Assembly: GCA_030448245.1 (NCBI GenBank) | Contig: JAUJNH010000001.1 | Span: forward strand, 526,326-590,325 | Reading direction: 5' to 3' | Source of the DNA: Acidimicrobiales bacterium | GTDB lineage: Bacteria; Actinomycetota; Acidimicrobiia; Acidimicrobiales; JAUJNH01 | Length of the DNA stretch: 64,000 bases | In this document: piece after piece, positions 16,155 to 24,633 of the stretch | How the letters are laid out: the number at the start of each line of letters is the position of its first letter | Numbering within the stretch: the first letter of the stretch is position 1 | The notes under the pieces: model-generated | The model's database searches: none | The model's input: only the letters and a program-made list of their open reading frames with translations | Told to the model about the DNA's origin: nothing | Translations under genes and position numbers: made by a program

Positions 16155-18668
16155 TCACCGGAGCAGCGACCGGATGCGCCGGCAGTACTCCTGGGCCAGC
16201 GACCGGGCCGCCGCCTCGTTGGACGCCTCCGCCCACACGTGGGTGACGGGCTCCTCGGGGTCGGGCAGGACCAGGGCCCAGCCGTCGTCGTGCAGCACCT
16301 TGACCCCGTCGACCAGGACCTGCTCGCGGCCGGTGGTCCGCTCGACGAGCGTGCGCATCACGGTGCCCTTCATCTCCCACGGCGTGACGACCTCCTCGCG
16401 CACCACGTGGGCCTGGGGCAGCGACGCCACGACCTTCGACAGCTTCTGGCCGGTCACGGCGAGGAGCCCGAGGAGGTGGGTCAGGGCGGCGGCGGCGTCA
16501 AAGGCAGGCAGGAAGGCCGGCACGATGAATCCACCCTCGCCGTCGGCCGCCAGCACCACGCCGTCCTCACAGGACGAGGCCATCAAGGCGGGGCTCGACA
16601 GCTTGGTCCACACCACCTCGGCGCCGGCGTCGGCGGCGAGGCGCTCGGCGTGCATCGTCATGGTGACGGGGAGGGCGATGCGGGGCCTGGCGCCGCCGCT
16701 CCGGTCGACCATGCCGCCCACCTGGGCGGCGAGCGACACGAACGCCAGGGCCGCCTCGGTCCCGGTGAGGACGTGCCCGCTGTCGTCGGCCAGCGTCAGC
16801 CGCTCGCCGTCCGGGTCGAGCAGCCCGCCCATGGTCGCTCCCGCCGTCCGCACCAGCTCGGCCACCTGGGCGGCGTGTTCGGCCGGCTTGAAGCCGATGG
16901 CCCGCTTGGTCGACCCGTAGGGGTTGACGGCGAGCACGTCGGCCCCGAGCTTGGCCAGCACGTTCGGCATCACGAAGCTGGACGTGCCGTAGGAGTAGTC
17001 GAGGACGACCTTCGGGTGGGCGGCCCGGATGGCCGACATGTCGACGGCCTTGAGGAGGCCCGCCGTGTAGTACTCGATGGCCCGGGGCGGGAAGCCGATG
17101 TCGCCGATCTCGCCGGCCACGGCCCGGCGCAGCTCCTCGCGCTGGAACAGCCGCTCGACCTTGCGCTGGGCCTCCTCGGGGAGGTCGGTGCCGTCAGCGG
17201 CGAAGAACCGGATCGAAACCTGCTGGGGGTCGTCGGGGTCGAGGCGGACGGTGATGCCACCCCGTGTCCGCTCGGCCCGCACCTGCAGGCGGGTGGCGGG
17301 GATCGTGGTGGCCTCCAGGTCGTCGACGTCGACGCCCGCCGCGTTGAGTCCCACCATCACCGCCCGCTTCAGCACGCGGGCCGCCCGGCTGGTGTCGCGG
17401 CTGACGGTGACCCGGTCCCCCTTCTTCAGGGTGGTGCCGTAGGCCATCGCCACCTTGACGGCGAGCTCGGGGCTGACGTCGACGTTGGCGAGCCCGGTGA
17501 TGCCGCTCCGCCCGAAGAGCGAGCGGGCCCCCTTCGACTCCCAGACGATCGAGCTGTTGACCACGGCGCCGGCCTCGACCGTCTTGAAGGGGAAGACCTT
17601 CACGCCCGGGTTGACCACGGCGTGCTCGCCGACGAAGCAGGCATCGCCCAGCGTGACGCCCTCCTCGAGCCTGGCCCCCCGGCGCAGGTCGGAGTTGCGG
17701 CCCACCACGCAGCCCCGCAGGCGGACCCCTGCGCCCAGGTAGGTGTTGTCGTGCACCACGGCCCGCTCGAGCTGGGCGTCCTGGCCGACGCGGACGTTGC
17801 GGCCGAGGACGGTGTAGGACCGGATCCTGGCGCCGGCGTCGACCCGGCTGTAGGCGCCCACCACGCACGGCCCCCGCAGCTCGGCCTCGGGGTGCACCTC
17901 GGCCCCCTCCCCCAGCACCACGCCCTCGGCCAGCCGGAACCCCTCGATCTCCAGGTCGACCTTGCCGTCCAGCACGTCCTCGTGAGCGCTCCGGTAGGCC
18001 TCGAGGGTGCCGACGTCCTCCCAGTAGCCCGGGCAGACGGCGCCGTAGATGGGCCGGCCGGATTCCAGCAGGGCGGGGAACACCTCGCCCGACCAGTCCA
18101 CCGAGCGGCCCGCGGGAACGGCGTCGAAGATCCCGGGCTCCATCACGTAGATGCCGGTGTTGATCGTGTCGGAGAAGACCTGCCCCCAGCCGGGCTTCTC
18201 GAGGAACCGCTCGATGTGGCCGTCCTCCCGGGTGATCACGATGCCGAACTCGAGCGGGTTCTCCATCGACTTGAGCCCGATCGTGGCCAGCGCTCCCCGG
18301 TCCTCGTGGAACCGGACGATCGAGCCGAGGTCGATGTCGGTGAGGACGTCACCGGAGATGACGAGGAACCGCTCGTCGCTGAGCTCGTCCATGGCGTTGC
18401 GGACGCTGCCGGCCGTGCCGAGCGGGGTCTCCTCGGTGGCGTAGACCATCCGGACGCCGAAGTCCGACCCGTCACCGAAGTAGGTGCGGATGTTGTTGGC
18501 CAGGAAGGCCACGGTGACGACGATCTCCTCGAAGCCGTGCTCCTTGAGCAGGCGCACGATGTGCTCCATCATCGGCCGGTTGCCGAGCGGCAGCATCGGC
18601 TTCGGCTGGTTCGAGGTGAGCGGCCGCAGCCGGGTGCCCTCGCCGCCCGCCATGATCACCGCCTTCAC
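16155..18668 (-). CDS. Sugar-1-phosphate nucleotidyltransferase fused to phosphomannomutase-like domain
   Basis: An 837-residue fusion. Residues 1-235 are a nucleotidyltransferase (MAGGEGTRLRPLT at 6-18, then GDVLTDIDL). Residues about 250-370 are a left-handed hexapeptide helix. The C-terminal 450 residues resemble phosphomannomutase/phosphoglucomutase. Such fusions are annotated as mannose-1-phosphate guanylyltransferases and would supply GDP-mannose or a related sugar nucleotide for glycans. The canonical catalytic phosphoserine loop (TASHNP type) is not visible and the metal loop reads DPDGERL, so the mutase half may be non-catalytic. The GTG at 18668 follows GGGAGG and overlaps the pgsA stop by four bases, so the two are coupled. 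Confidence 0.85.
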   Translation of the reverse strand: MKAVIMAGGEGTRLRPLTSNQPKPMLPLGNRPMMEHIVRLLKEHGFEEIVVTVAFLANNIRTYFGDGSDFGVRMVYATEETPLGTAGSVRNAMDELSDERFLVISGDVLTDIDLGSIVRFHEDRGALATIGLKSMENPLEFGIVITREDGHIERFLEKPGWGQVFSDTINTGIYVMEPGIFDAVPAGRSVDWSGEVFPALLESGRPIYGAVCPGYWEDVGTLEAYRSAHEDVLDGKVDLEIEGFRLAEGVVLGEGAEVHPEAELRGPCVVGAYSRVDAGARIRSYTVLGRNVRVGQDAQLERAVVHDNTYLGAGVRLRGCVVGRNSDLRRGARLEEGVTLGDACFVGEHAVVNPGVKVFPFKTVEAGAVVNSSIVWESKGARSLFGRSGITGLANVDVSPELAVKVAMAYGTTLKKGDRVTVSRDTSRAARVLKRAVMVGLNAAGVDVDDLEATTIPATRLQVRAERTRGGITVRLDPDDPQQVSIRFFAADGTDLPEEAQRKVERLFQREELRRAVAGEIGDIGFPPRAIEYYTAGLLKAVDMSAIRAAHPKVVLDYSYGTSSFVMPNVLAKLGADVLAVNPYGSTKRAIGFKPAEHAAQVAELVRTAGATMGGLLDPDGERLTLADDSGHVLTGTEAALAFVSLAAQVGGMVDRSGGARPRIALPVTMTMHAERLAADAGAEVVWTKLSSPALMASSCEDGVVLAADGEGGFIVPAFLPAFDAAAALTHLLGLLAVTGQKLSKVVASLPQAHVVREEVVTPWEMKGTVMRTLVERTTGREQVLVDGVKVLHDDGWALVLPDPEEPVTHVWAEASNEAAARSLAQEYCRRIRSLLR

Positions 18669-19267
18669 CCCGTTGCCTCCCTCGTCTCGCGGACGGCGCG
18701 TCGAGCTGCGGGGAGGTAGGTACCCAGGGACCACCACGACAAGACAAGTCCTGGGATCACGAAGCTCCACGCCAGGCCCCGCCACACGGCCCGCGATCCG
18801 AGCTGCGCCTCACCGGCCAGGAACATCGGGTAGGCGAAGTAGGTGAGCAGCGTCCCGGCCTTGCCCACCTGGCTGACGTCGATGCGCCGGCCTCCGAGGG
18901 CCAGGACCGCCCCCGCGCCCAGGCTGATCAGCACCTCTCGTCCGAGGCTGGCCACGCCCACCCAGAGGGGGGCGGCGCCGTCGATCAGGATGGCCACCAC
19001 CCCGACGAGCAGCACGATCCGGTCGGCCACCGGGTCGAGCACCTTGCCCAGCGTCGACACCTGGTGCCACCGGCGGGCGATGTAGCCGTCGACCCAGTCG
19101 GTGGCGCCGAGCGTGGCCAGCAGGATGGCGGCGGCGCGCGGCCGCTCGGCGCCGAGCAGGAGATAGACGAACAGGGGCACGCAGGCCAGCCGAACGGCGC
19201 TGATGACGTTGGGGACGGTGAGGATGCGGTCCTCGCCCGGGGCCGCCGCCTCCTCGTCCAGCCCCAC
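18665..19267 (-). CDS. pgsA: CDP-alcohol phosphatidyltransferase (PgsA-like)
   Basis: A 200-residue integral membrane enzyme of phospholipid synthesis. It most likely makes phosphatidylglycerophosphate (or another phosphatidyl alcohol) from CDP-diacylglycerol. The family signature DG-x2-AR-x8-G-x3-D-x3-D is complete in DGYIARRWHQVSTLGKVLDPVAD (about residues 59-81, read here with its key residues D, G, A, R, G, D, D). About five hydrophobic helices follow. The N-terminus is a hydrophilic stretch of 16 residues before TVPNVISAVRL. It is coupled to the nucleotidyltransferase fusion downstream. The acceptor alcohol could be glycerol-3-phosphate, inositol-phosphate or other; sequence alone does not decide. 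Confidence 0.82.
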   Translation of the reverse strand: MGLDEEAAAPGEDRILTVPNVISAVRLACVPLFVYLLLGAERPRAAAILLATLGATDWVDGYIARRWHQVSTLGKVLDPVADRIVLLVGVVAILIDGAAPLWVGVASLGREVLISLGAGAVLALGGRRIDVSQVGKAGTLLTYFAYPMFLAGEAQLGSRAVWRGLAWSFVIPGLVLSWWSLGTYLPAARRAVRETREATG

Positions 19268-19343
19268 CGCGGCGATGCTAGGAGTTCGACCCGACCCTGG
19301 CGTACCTCCCCCGGCTCGGGCGAGCCGCCGCTCTGGTCCACCA

Positions 19344-20171
19344 TCAAGGGAACAGCGCGGCCCAGGTCCTGGACCCGACGACGCCGTCGGCCCGGAGGGC
19401 GTGCTGGCGCTGGAACTCCTTGACCGCCGTCTCGGTCCTGGGGCCGAAGACGCCGGGCCCGCTGGAGAAGTCCATGTTCAGGGCCTGCTGGACCTTCAGG
19501 ACCGAGGGGCCCCGTGAGCCGCGCCGCAGCGGAGGAGGCCCAGGGTAGGGGACCGTGCCGTGGCCTCCACCGCCCTGGCCGGAGCGCCGCCTGGCATCGT
19601 CCGGCGTCTCCATGAACTCGAAGTGCATCGGGTCGGGGCTGCTGCGGTAGGTGCCGCCCCAGCGGAACCCGTAGCGGGCGGCGATGGCCGCGGCATCGGC
19701 CGGCATGGTGTTCCTGCCTGGGGGGGTGGCGCCCTTCTGCTGCGGGTTCTCTGGTGCGTCGAGGTCGATGGCGAGGCCCCAGGAGTGGTTGGACGGCGTG
19801 CTGCCCCCGCCGATCGCCCGGCAGGCGAAGCCCCACGACCAGTCGGCCCGGAACGGACGCTGGCGGGCGGCCTCCAGGTCACGCACGAGGGACTGGACCA
19901 GCGGCGCGATCTCCTGGCGCACCGGCAGCCGGATGCCGTTCCCGCCGGCGATGGCAGTCACCAGCCGGTCCCTGGAGCAGTTCGGGAACCCGGGGCCCCA
20001 GCCCCTGCCCTGGGCGTCGCGGGGCAGGGCGAACGACTGGTCGTCACCCTCCTCGCCGTCGTTCCCGACGTCGGCGTCGTCGGGCGGGAAGTCCTCGGGG
20101 ACGGGTTGCTCCAGCCCCACCGGCGCATCCTCCATGAAGACGCCCTCCTCGGTCCCCGAGTCTTCTCCCAT
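19344..20171 (-). CDS. M15-family peptidase with peptidoglycan-binding domain
   Basis: A 275-residue protein. An acidic, low-complexity N-terminus (residues 1-50) is followed by an M15 D-alanyl-D-alanine carboxypeptidase/endopeptidase-like domain: SNHSWGLAIDLDAP contains zinc-ligand His and Asp, and DPMHFEFME supplies the second zinc His. A C-terminal peptidoglycan-binding (PG_binding_1) domain covers about residues 205-275 (RGSRGPSVLKVQQALN, then GPRTETAVKEFQRQH). No clear signal peptide is seen, which is odd for a cell-wall enzyme and suggests a phage-like endolysin or non-classical export. The start at 20171 is chosen for the GGGAGGGACG just upstream. Confidence 0.84.
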   Translation of the reverse strand: MGEDSGTEEGVFMEDAPVGLEQPVPEDFPPDDADVGNDGEEGDDQSFALPRDAQGRGWGPGFPNCSRDRLVTAIAGGNGIRLPVRQEIAPLVQSLVRDLEAARQRPFRADWSWGFACRAIGGGSTPSNHSWGLAIDLDAPENPQQKGATPPGRNTMPADAAAIAARYGFRWGGTYRSSPDPMHFEFMETPDDARRRSGQGGGGHGTVPYPGPPPLRRGSRGPSVLKVQQALNMDFSSGPGVFGPRTETAVKEFQRQHALRADGVVGSRTWAALFP

Positions 20172-20420
20172 CGTCCCTCCCGCTTCATCCGACAGGGCGG
20201 CGATGCCACGCACACGCCGCCGCCGAGGGAACCCGGCCGTGCGCAGCCGCCGCCGGCAGTCTCCTCGCGCCCTCGGGCCCTGTCAACGGCGCTGGGCTTC
20301 GGAGAGTCGGCGTAGCGGCAGCCCCAGCTGTTGGACGTGCCCGCGCTTCCAAGGTTGAGCCGGTCGAAGGTTCGGCGCCCGAGAGGTTGTTCTCAAACCT
20401 CCCACCCCCTCAGAGACCGA

Positions 20421-21065
20421 TCAACTCGCTCCGCGGTGCAGCTTCTCGATGATGTTGCGCATGTGGTTGTTCGCCGTGTTCTCGCTGATGGACAGCTCCT
20501 GGGCGATCTGGCGGTTCGACAGGCCCTGGGCCACAAGCTTGAGAACCTCAAGCTCCCTGGGGACCCGGTACTGCAACATCTCGGCGCCACGGTTCGAGAC
20601 CTTCTGGAACTCATTCAGCAGCTTGGCGGCCACGGAGGGGGTGATGAGGCTGCCACCGCCGGCGATCGCTTGGATGGCCCTGGCGACCTGCTGGATCGAG
20701 GTCTCCTTCAGCAGGTAGCCGCTAGCACCCCCCCTGATGGCGTCGTAGAGGTCGTCCTCCTCATCGGAGGAGGTGAGCATGACGATCTGGGCGATGGGAA
20801 CCAGCTGGCTGATGACGCGTGTGGCCTCGATCCCGCTGACGCCAGGCATCCGGACGTCCATGAGCACGACGTCGGGGACCAACTCGAGCGCTCGGGCGAT
20901 GGCCTCTTCACCGTTCTCCGCCAGGCCGACCACTTCGATCCGCTCGTCGGTGCTCAGCACCACACCGAGACCTCGGAGGAACTCTGTCCGGTCGTCGGCG
21001 ATCAGGACCCGGATTCTCGTGCTGGAGACGGCAGCTGGGCGCTCGGTCACGGCCCGCAGGAGCAT
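20421..21065 (-). CDS. NarL/LuxR-type response regulator, shortened C-terminus
   Basis: A 214-residue two-component response regulator. The receiver domain (residues 17-135) has RVLIADD and the phospho-acceptor Asp in DVVLMDVRMPGVSG. The LuxR HTH (150-214) begins RELEVLKLVAQGLSNRQIA and includes ISENTANNHMRNIIEKLH. The protein then ends abruptly with RGAS instead of the usual further 12-18 residues of the fourth helix. In the next frame the DNA reads AERVDRSLRGWEV, which resembles that missing helix, so a single-base indel may have cut the C-terminus. No histidine kinase is nearby. It heads the accessory region and may control the surface-protein genes. Confidence 0.83.
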   Translation of the reverse strand: MLLRAVTERPAAVSSTRIRVLIADDRTEFLRGLGVVLSTDERIEVVGLAENGEEAIARALELVPDVVLMDVRMPGVSGIEATRVISQLVPIAQIVMLTSSDEEDDLYDAIRGGASGYLLKETSIQQVARAIQAIAGGGSLITPSVAAKLLNEFQKVSNRGAEMLQYRVPRELEVLKLVAQGLSNRQIAQELSISENTANNHMRNIIEKLHRGAS

Positions 21066-21156
21066 AGGACGGTCCTCAAGCTCAGGCCCCGTCCCGGCGT
21101 GGCGCCAGAGGCGGCGACGGAGCTCGATGCCGCAGGGGTCACCGTTCGGTGAGGTT

Positions 21157-22566
21157 TCAGTGTCTCCTGGGACGGTCGTTGCGGAAGCGTGCGTCCCGCT
21201 TCGGGCGCTGCGCGCCGACGAGCATCGTGGCGCCGAGAACGATCGCCAGAAGGGCCGCGGCGAACAGGCGGATGGCATCGGATCCGGTGCTGGCCAGGGA
21301 GGTTCTGGAGCCCGTCGTGGTGGTCGATGAGCCGCCCCCACCACCCTTCGCTGCGCCTGCCGTGGTTGTCGTGGACCGAGCAACGGTGGTCGTGGTGGCC
21401 TGAGAGGACCTGGTGGTGCTGGTGCCCGTGCTTGCGCTTGTCGTGGTGGTGGCAGTCGGGTTCACGACCTGGGTGATGCCCGTCGACGTGCTGCCGTTGA
21501 AGGTGGGCGAGCCCAGGTACGCGGCGGTGATCGCGTGGCGTCCGGCGCTCAGGCTCGGTGCAGTGAACGTCGCCACGCCGTTGCTGCCGAGCGGAGCGGT
21601 GCCCAGGGGCGTGTCACCGTCGAAGAAGGTCACGCTGCCGCTCGGAGTGCCACCGCCGGCTGCGGTGACCGTAGAGGTGAAAGTCACCGGTCGGCCGGCC
21701 ACCGAGGGGTTCGCCGACGACGCGACGGTGGTGGCCGTCGTCGCTGGGGGCGTGCACGTGGCCCTGGTGATCGTGTCGGTGTCCAAGGTGACGGCACCGT
21801 TGCGAGCGAGCGCTCGGCCGTCGATGGTGACCCCGGTCGTGACCGTGATCGACGCCAAGGCGAGGATCGTCCCCCGGAAGGTGGAGAACGTGCCGAGGGT
21901 CGCCGAGCTCCCGACCTGCCAGAAGACGTTGCACGACGTCCCCGCGTTGATGATGTTCACGTTGCTGCGCGACGCCGTGACGAGCGAGGACGCCATCTGG
22001 AAGATGAAGACGGCGTTCGGGTCGCCTTCGGCGTCGAGCGTGAGCGTCCCCGTGATCTCGAACGTTCCCGTCGGCGAGGTGTAGACGCCCGCCTTCAGGT
22101 TCTGGTTGCCGAGTTCCGTGGCCACGGTGGTCACCGGGGTGCGGCCGGCAGCCGAGTTGTAGGCGATCGTCGTGTCGGCCTGGGCTTGCGCGGCCACCGC
22201 GTCGGCACGGTGGATGGTTCCATTCACCGTGAGGCCGGCACCGGTCACCGACGGGTTCGGCGAGGTCCCGAGATTTCCGTTGACCGTGGTGGGACCCGTG
22301 TTCGTGACCCCCTGGCCGGCCAGCACGGCAAAGCTGCCGGCCGTCCCCAGCTGGACCGGTGCTGGTGCCTGCTGTGCGACCGCCGGACCGGCGGGCAGCA
22401 CCACGGCCACGAGCATCATCATGATCAACAGAGCAGACCTGCTGGCACCCCAACGTCTGGCTGCAGCGGCGTCAGCCGGCGCTCGAACGCCACCTACATC
22501 CTTGGGAACTGCCAAGGGTGCGGCGGCAAGTTCGCGCCAAACCGGGCGTTGACCGCCCTGTTCCAC
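21157..22566 (-). CDS. Ice-binding-like (DUF3494) adhesin with Ig-like domain and cell-wall anchor
   Basis: A secreted surface protein of about 469 residues. A signal peptide (hydrophobic run ALLIMMMLVAVVLPAG, then AVAQQ) precedes a DUF3494 ice-binding-like beta-solenoid domain (about residues 70-275) with GTAGSFAVLAGQGVTNTGPT and NGNLGTSPN motifs. A bacterial Ig-like domain (Big_3 type, about 285-370; PSGSVTFFDGDTPLG) and a Thr/Ser/Ala stalk follow. The protein ends in LASTG plus a hydrophobic helix and RPKR tail, a sortase-type signal. The start is uncertain: GTG 22686, GTG 22566 and TTG 22515 are all possible; the shared motif at 22633 argues against the longest. DUF3494 proteins serve as ice-binding or adhesive proteins. 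Confidence 0.82.
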   Translation of the reverse strand: MEQGGQRPVWRELAAAPLAVPKDVGGVRAPADAAAARRWGASRSALLIMMMLVAVVLPAGPAVAQQAPAPVQLGTAGSFAVLAGQGVTNTGPTTVNGNLGTSPNPSVTGAGLTVNGTIHRADAVAAQAQADTTIAYNSAAGRTPVTTVATELGNQNLKAGVYTSPTGTFEITGTLTLDAEGDPNAVFIFQMASSLVTASRSNVNIINAGTSCNVFWQVGSSATLGTFSTFRGTILALASITVTTGVTIDGRALARNGAVTLDTDTITRATCTPPATTATTVASSANPSVAGRPVTFTSTVTAAGGGTPSGSVTFFDGDTPLGTAPLGSNGVATFTAPSLSAGRHAITAAYLGSPTFNGSTSTGITQVVNPTATTTTSASTGTSTTRSSQATTTTVARSTTTTAGAAKGGGGGSSTTTTGSRTSLASTGSDAIRLFAAALLAIVLGATMLVGAQRPKRDARFRNDRPRRH

Positions 22567-22632
22567 AGGCCGAGGGTCGCCTTGAACCAAAACCGGTCGC
22601 CCGTGAGCGGCGAGGGGGAACGCAGACGCAGA

Positions 22633-22650
22633 TGTGGTCACACCGGGCAC
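22633..22650 (-). promoter_or_regulatory. Candidate operator shared with 27402-27419
   Basis: The 18-base string TGTGGTCACACCGGGCAC is matched 17/18 by TGTGGTCACATCGGGCAC at 27402-27419. The first ten bases form an inverted repeat (TGTG..CACA). It lies upstream of the likely start of the adhesin gene in the same relative orientation as the other copy lies upstream of the LPXTG gene. The factor that would bind is unknown. Confidence 0.4.
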
Positions 22651-23003
22651 CATGGCGGAGCGGGTGTCACCGGAACGTGACGGCACCGCTACGCGGTGGG
22701 CGCTTGGCCCCTCGCATCATGGTCAGCCCGCCTCGCGAGTCATCCGAAGCGCGCTGCGCCTGCCGAAGCTCCAGTGACGTCTGGCGCGTCGTCGTAGTCA
22801 TGCGGTACTCGACGGGTGGAACGGATGGTGTGGATCCCGGTGTCGGGGGGACCAGCGGGATGGCCGTTCGCCCGGAGCGGATCTCCGACGGCGCCTTCAA
22901 CCACCGATCGACGGGGGCATCACCCCCATCGCGGCCACCTGCGTCTGCGATGGCATCGGGGCGGAGCTGGCCGATCCCCTCCCAGAAGATCTGCTCTGGC
23001 CGG

Positions 23004-23804
23004 CTAGGTGTCGAGGAGCTGGCGCAGGCGGGACGTCGGTGCCACACCGAGCTCAGCGCGGAGCAGCACCCGGTAGCGCTCGAACTCCCCGTGGGCGTTC
23101 GACTGGTTCCCCTGGGCCTGGTGGACCCGTATGAGCGCGGCACGAGCGCTCTCCCGCAATGGTTCGGCCCGTACCGCAGCCATAGCAGCAAGGGCTGCCT
23201 CGGCCAGCCGGTCGGCTTCGGTCAGGCGGGCCGCCACCGCCTCAAGCGCGTGCAACCGCAGCTGGCGCCAGTCCTCCGCAGCGATGATGGCCCAGTCGTC
23301 GTACCAGCCCGGCAGCAGATCGTCCGAGAGGGACAAGACCGCACCTGCGTCGATGTCCCCCTCGGAGCGGGCAACCCCTCGGTCGATCAGCCGGTGGGCC
23401 AGGGCCCGGGAGCTGTGGACATCGACGGCGACGCCCTCGGACAGGCTCAGATCCCCTGCAGTCACCGCCAGCGCCTGGCGGATCGGCGCGTCTAGGCGTG
23501 ATACGGCTGAGCGCAGGCTGGCTCCGGCACGCTCATCGGACGATTCCGGCCATAGCGTCCCCGCCACTTGGTCACGCGTCGTCAACCGGTCACGCAGGGC
23601 TAGGAAGGCGAGCAGCCGCTGTGAACCGGTGGAGATCCCAAGCAGAACGTCACCCCCCACCGAGAAGACGAAGCCACCCTGCAGGCCCAGCCTGTTGTTC
23701 GTCATCGACGCCCGCTGTTCGTCGAGCCTCGTGTCCAGGTTTGCTACAGATTCGCTGGCCGAGGCGTCGCCAGCGGCGTCCATAGCCCCGTCGCCCTCCG
23801 TCAC
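23004..23804 (-). CDS. SARP-type regulator with BTAD domain
   Basis: A 266-residue transcriptional regulator of the AfsR/DnrI/SARP type without the NB-ARC half. The N-terminal winged-helix part covers about residues 40-125 (TGSQRLLAFLALRDRLTTRDQVAGTLW, typical OmpR-like SARP DNA-binding domain, with the DERAGASLRSAVSRL recognition region). A bacterial transcriptional activation domain (BTAD, TPR-like) covers about 130-266. SARPs usually activate secondary-metabolite or surface-structure clusters by binding direct repeats. It sits between the two large surface-protein genes. A second, truncated copy of the last 80 residues lies at 28678-28912. Confidence 0.86.
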   Translation of the reverse strand: MTEGDGAMDAAGDASASESVANLDTRLDEQRASMTNNRLGLQGGFVFSVGGDVLLGISTGSQRLLAFLALRDRLTTRDQVAGTLWPESSDERAGASLRSAVSRLDAPIRQALAVTAGDLSLSEGVAVDVHSSRALAHRLIDRGVARSEGDIDAGAVLSLSDDLLPGWYDDWAIIAAEDWRQLRLHALEAVAARLTEADRLAEAALAAMAAVRAEPLRESARAALIRVHQAQGNQSNAHGEFERYRVLLRAELGVAPTSRLRQLLDT

Positions 23805-23932
23805 TGACGTCCACCGGATCCGGGTCCGGACCCCGCCCGAGCGCGACGGGGCCTGAGCCCGCTGAAGCGTTCATCTTCGTCCACTGGATCACCTCCGCCA
23901 TCCGCCGGGTCGCCAAAGAAATAGTTGCCTGC

Positions 23933-23956
23933 GAACGGGTACCTCAAACCCGTTTC
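23933..23956 (-). terminator. Hairpin after the XRE gene
   Basis: AACGGGT and ACCCGTT pair as a 7-bp stem with the loop ACCTCAA. It lies 30 bases downstream of the XRE gene stop (23987, minus strand) and about 130 bases upstream of the SARP start. A weak T-rich stretch (TATTTCTTT) follows 12 bases later on the minus strand. It may be a terminator of the XRE gene or an operator for the SARP. Confidence 0.4.
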
Positions 23957-23986
23957 AGGCGTCCCGGCGAACACGGCCACCCCGTC

Positions 23987-24358
23987 CTAGTGGCGACGCG
24001 GATCTTCCAAGCTGAAGCCGAGACGGCCCCGGTACTCCTCCCATGACTGGTCGATGAGAACGATCAGCTGTTCGTTCGTCAGGTCGCTCACCTGGCCCAG
24101 CAGGCGATGGAAGGGCTCGTCCGCTTGCGCATCCGGCGGCTCGCCCTCGGGCAGGTAGCGGGCGTACCGCATGAGGTCCGACACATCGACCCGGAGGGCC
24201 TCGGCCAGCTTTCGGATGCGTTGCGGCCGTGGAACCGCCTTCGCTTGTTCCCACTTGGACACAGTCTGCTGGTTCACCCCGAGCCGCCGGGCGAGGTCGA
24301 CCTGATCCAGCCCTAGCTCCTCACGGCGCAACTTGACGAAGTCCCCGAAGACGGACAT
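23987..24358 (-). CDS. XRE-family helix-turn-helix regulator
   Basis: A 123-residue regulator. A Cro/C1-type HTH occupies residues 5-60: LRREELGLDQVDLARRLGVN is the helix-turn-helix with QTVSKWEQAKAVPRPQRIRKLAEAL following. The C-terminal 60 residues are acidic and helical (LTNEQLIVLIDQSWEEYRGRLG), perhaps for dimerization. The start at 24358 (MSVFGDF) was chosen over a 30-residue longer frame because it matches the usual XRE N-terminus. It stands alone between SARP and the repetitive surface gene. Such regulators are common in mobile elements. Confidence 0.85.
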   Translation of the reverse strand: MSVFGDFVKLRREELGLDQVDLARRLGVNQQTVSKWEQAKAVPRPQRIRKLAEALRVDVSDLMRYARYLPEGEPPDAQADEPFHRLLGQVSDLTNEQLIVLIDQSWEEYRGRLGFSLEDPRRH

Positions 24359-24578
24359 CAGCGGGCCACCAACATCGTTGCCCGGCACAATAAGCGCCAG
24401 AGGGCCCGAGCACGGCCACCTGGCCTCCCATCTCCGCAGGAAGCGCACGCGCGCCCAGTCGGGCCCAAACGCTCGAGCGGCCTCACGGCCTCATGGCCAG
24501 ACGATGTCGGCGACGACGAGATCGTCCTGCGGCCGGTGACCGGACCGTGCGCGGCGGCGCAGATGCTGGGGGCGCGAC

Positions 24579-24608
24579 ACGGCCACGGCTCCGAGGAGCC
24601 GTGGCCGT
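24579..24608 (-). terminator. Strong hairpin after the LPXTG gene
   Basis: ACGGCCACGGCTCC pairs with GGAGCCGTGGCCGT, giving a 12-14 bp GC stem with a very short loop. It starts about 26 bases beyond the stop of the LPXTG surface gene (24634, minus strand). There is no T-run, which is common for actinobacterial terminators. A transcription end for that gene is the simplest reading. Confidence 0.6.
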
Positions 24609-24633
24609 CCAGACGCTCAGACTTGCGACCCGC

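Noticed and set aside
16239..18719. 826-codon plus-strand frame opposite the nucleotidyltransferase fusion
   Set aside because: Same reason: His/Asp/Gly-rich shadow without motifs.
22667..23191. Minus-strand frame between the adhesin and SARP genes
   Set aside because: It overlaps the 3' end of the SARP gene in another frame and has no motif; the stretch 22570-23003 appears to be non-coding apart from the shared operator-like motif.
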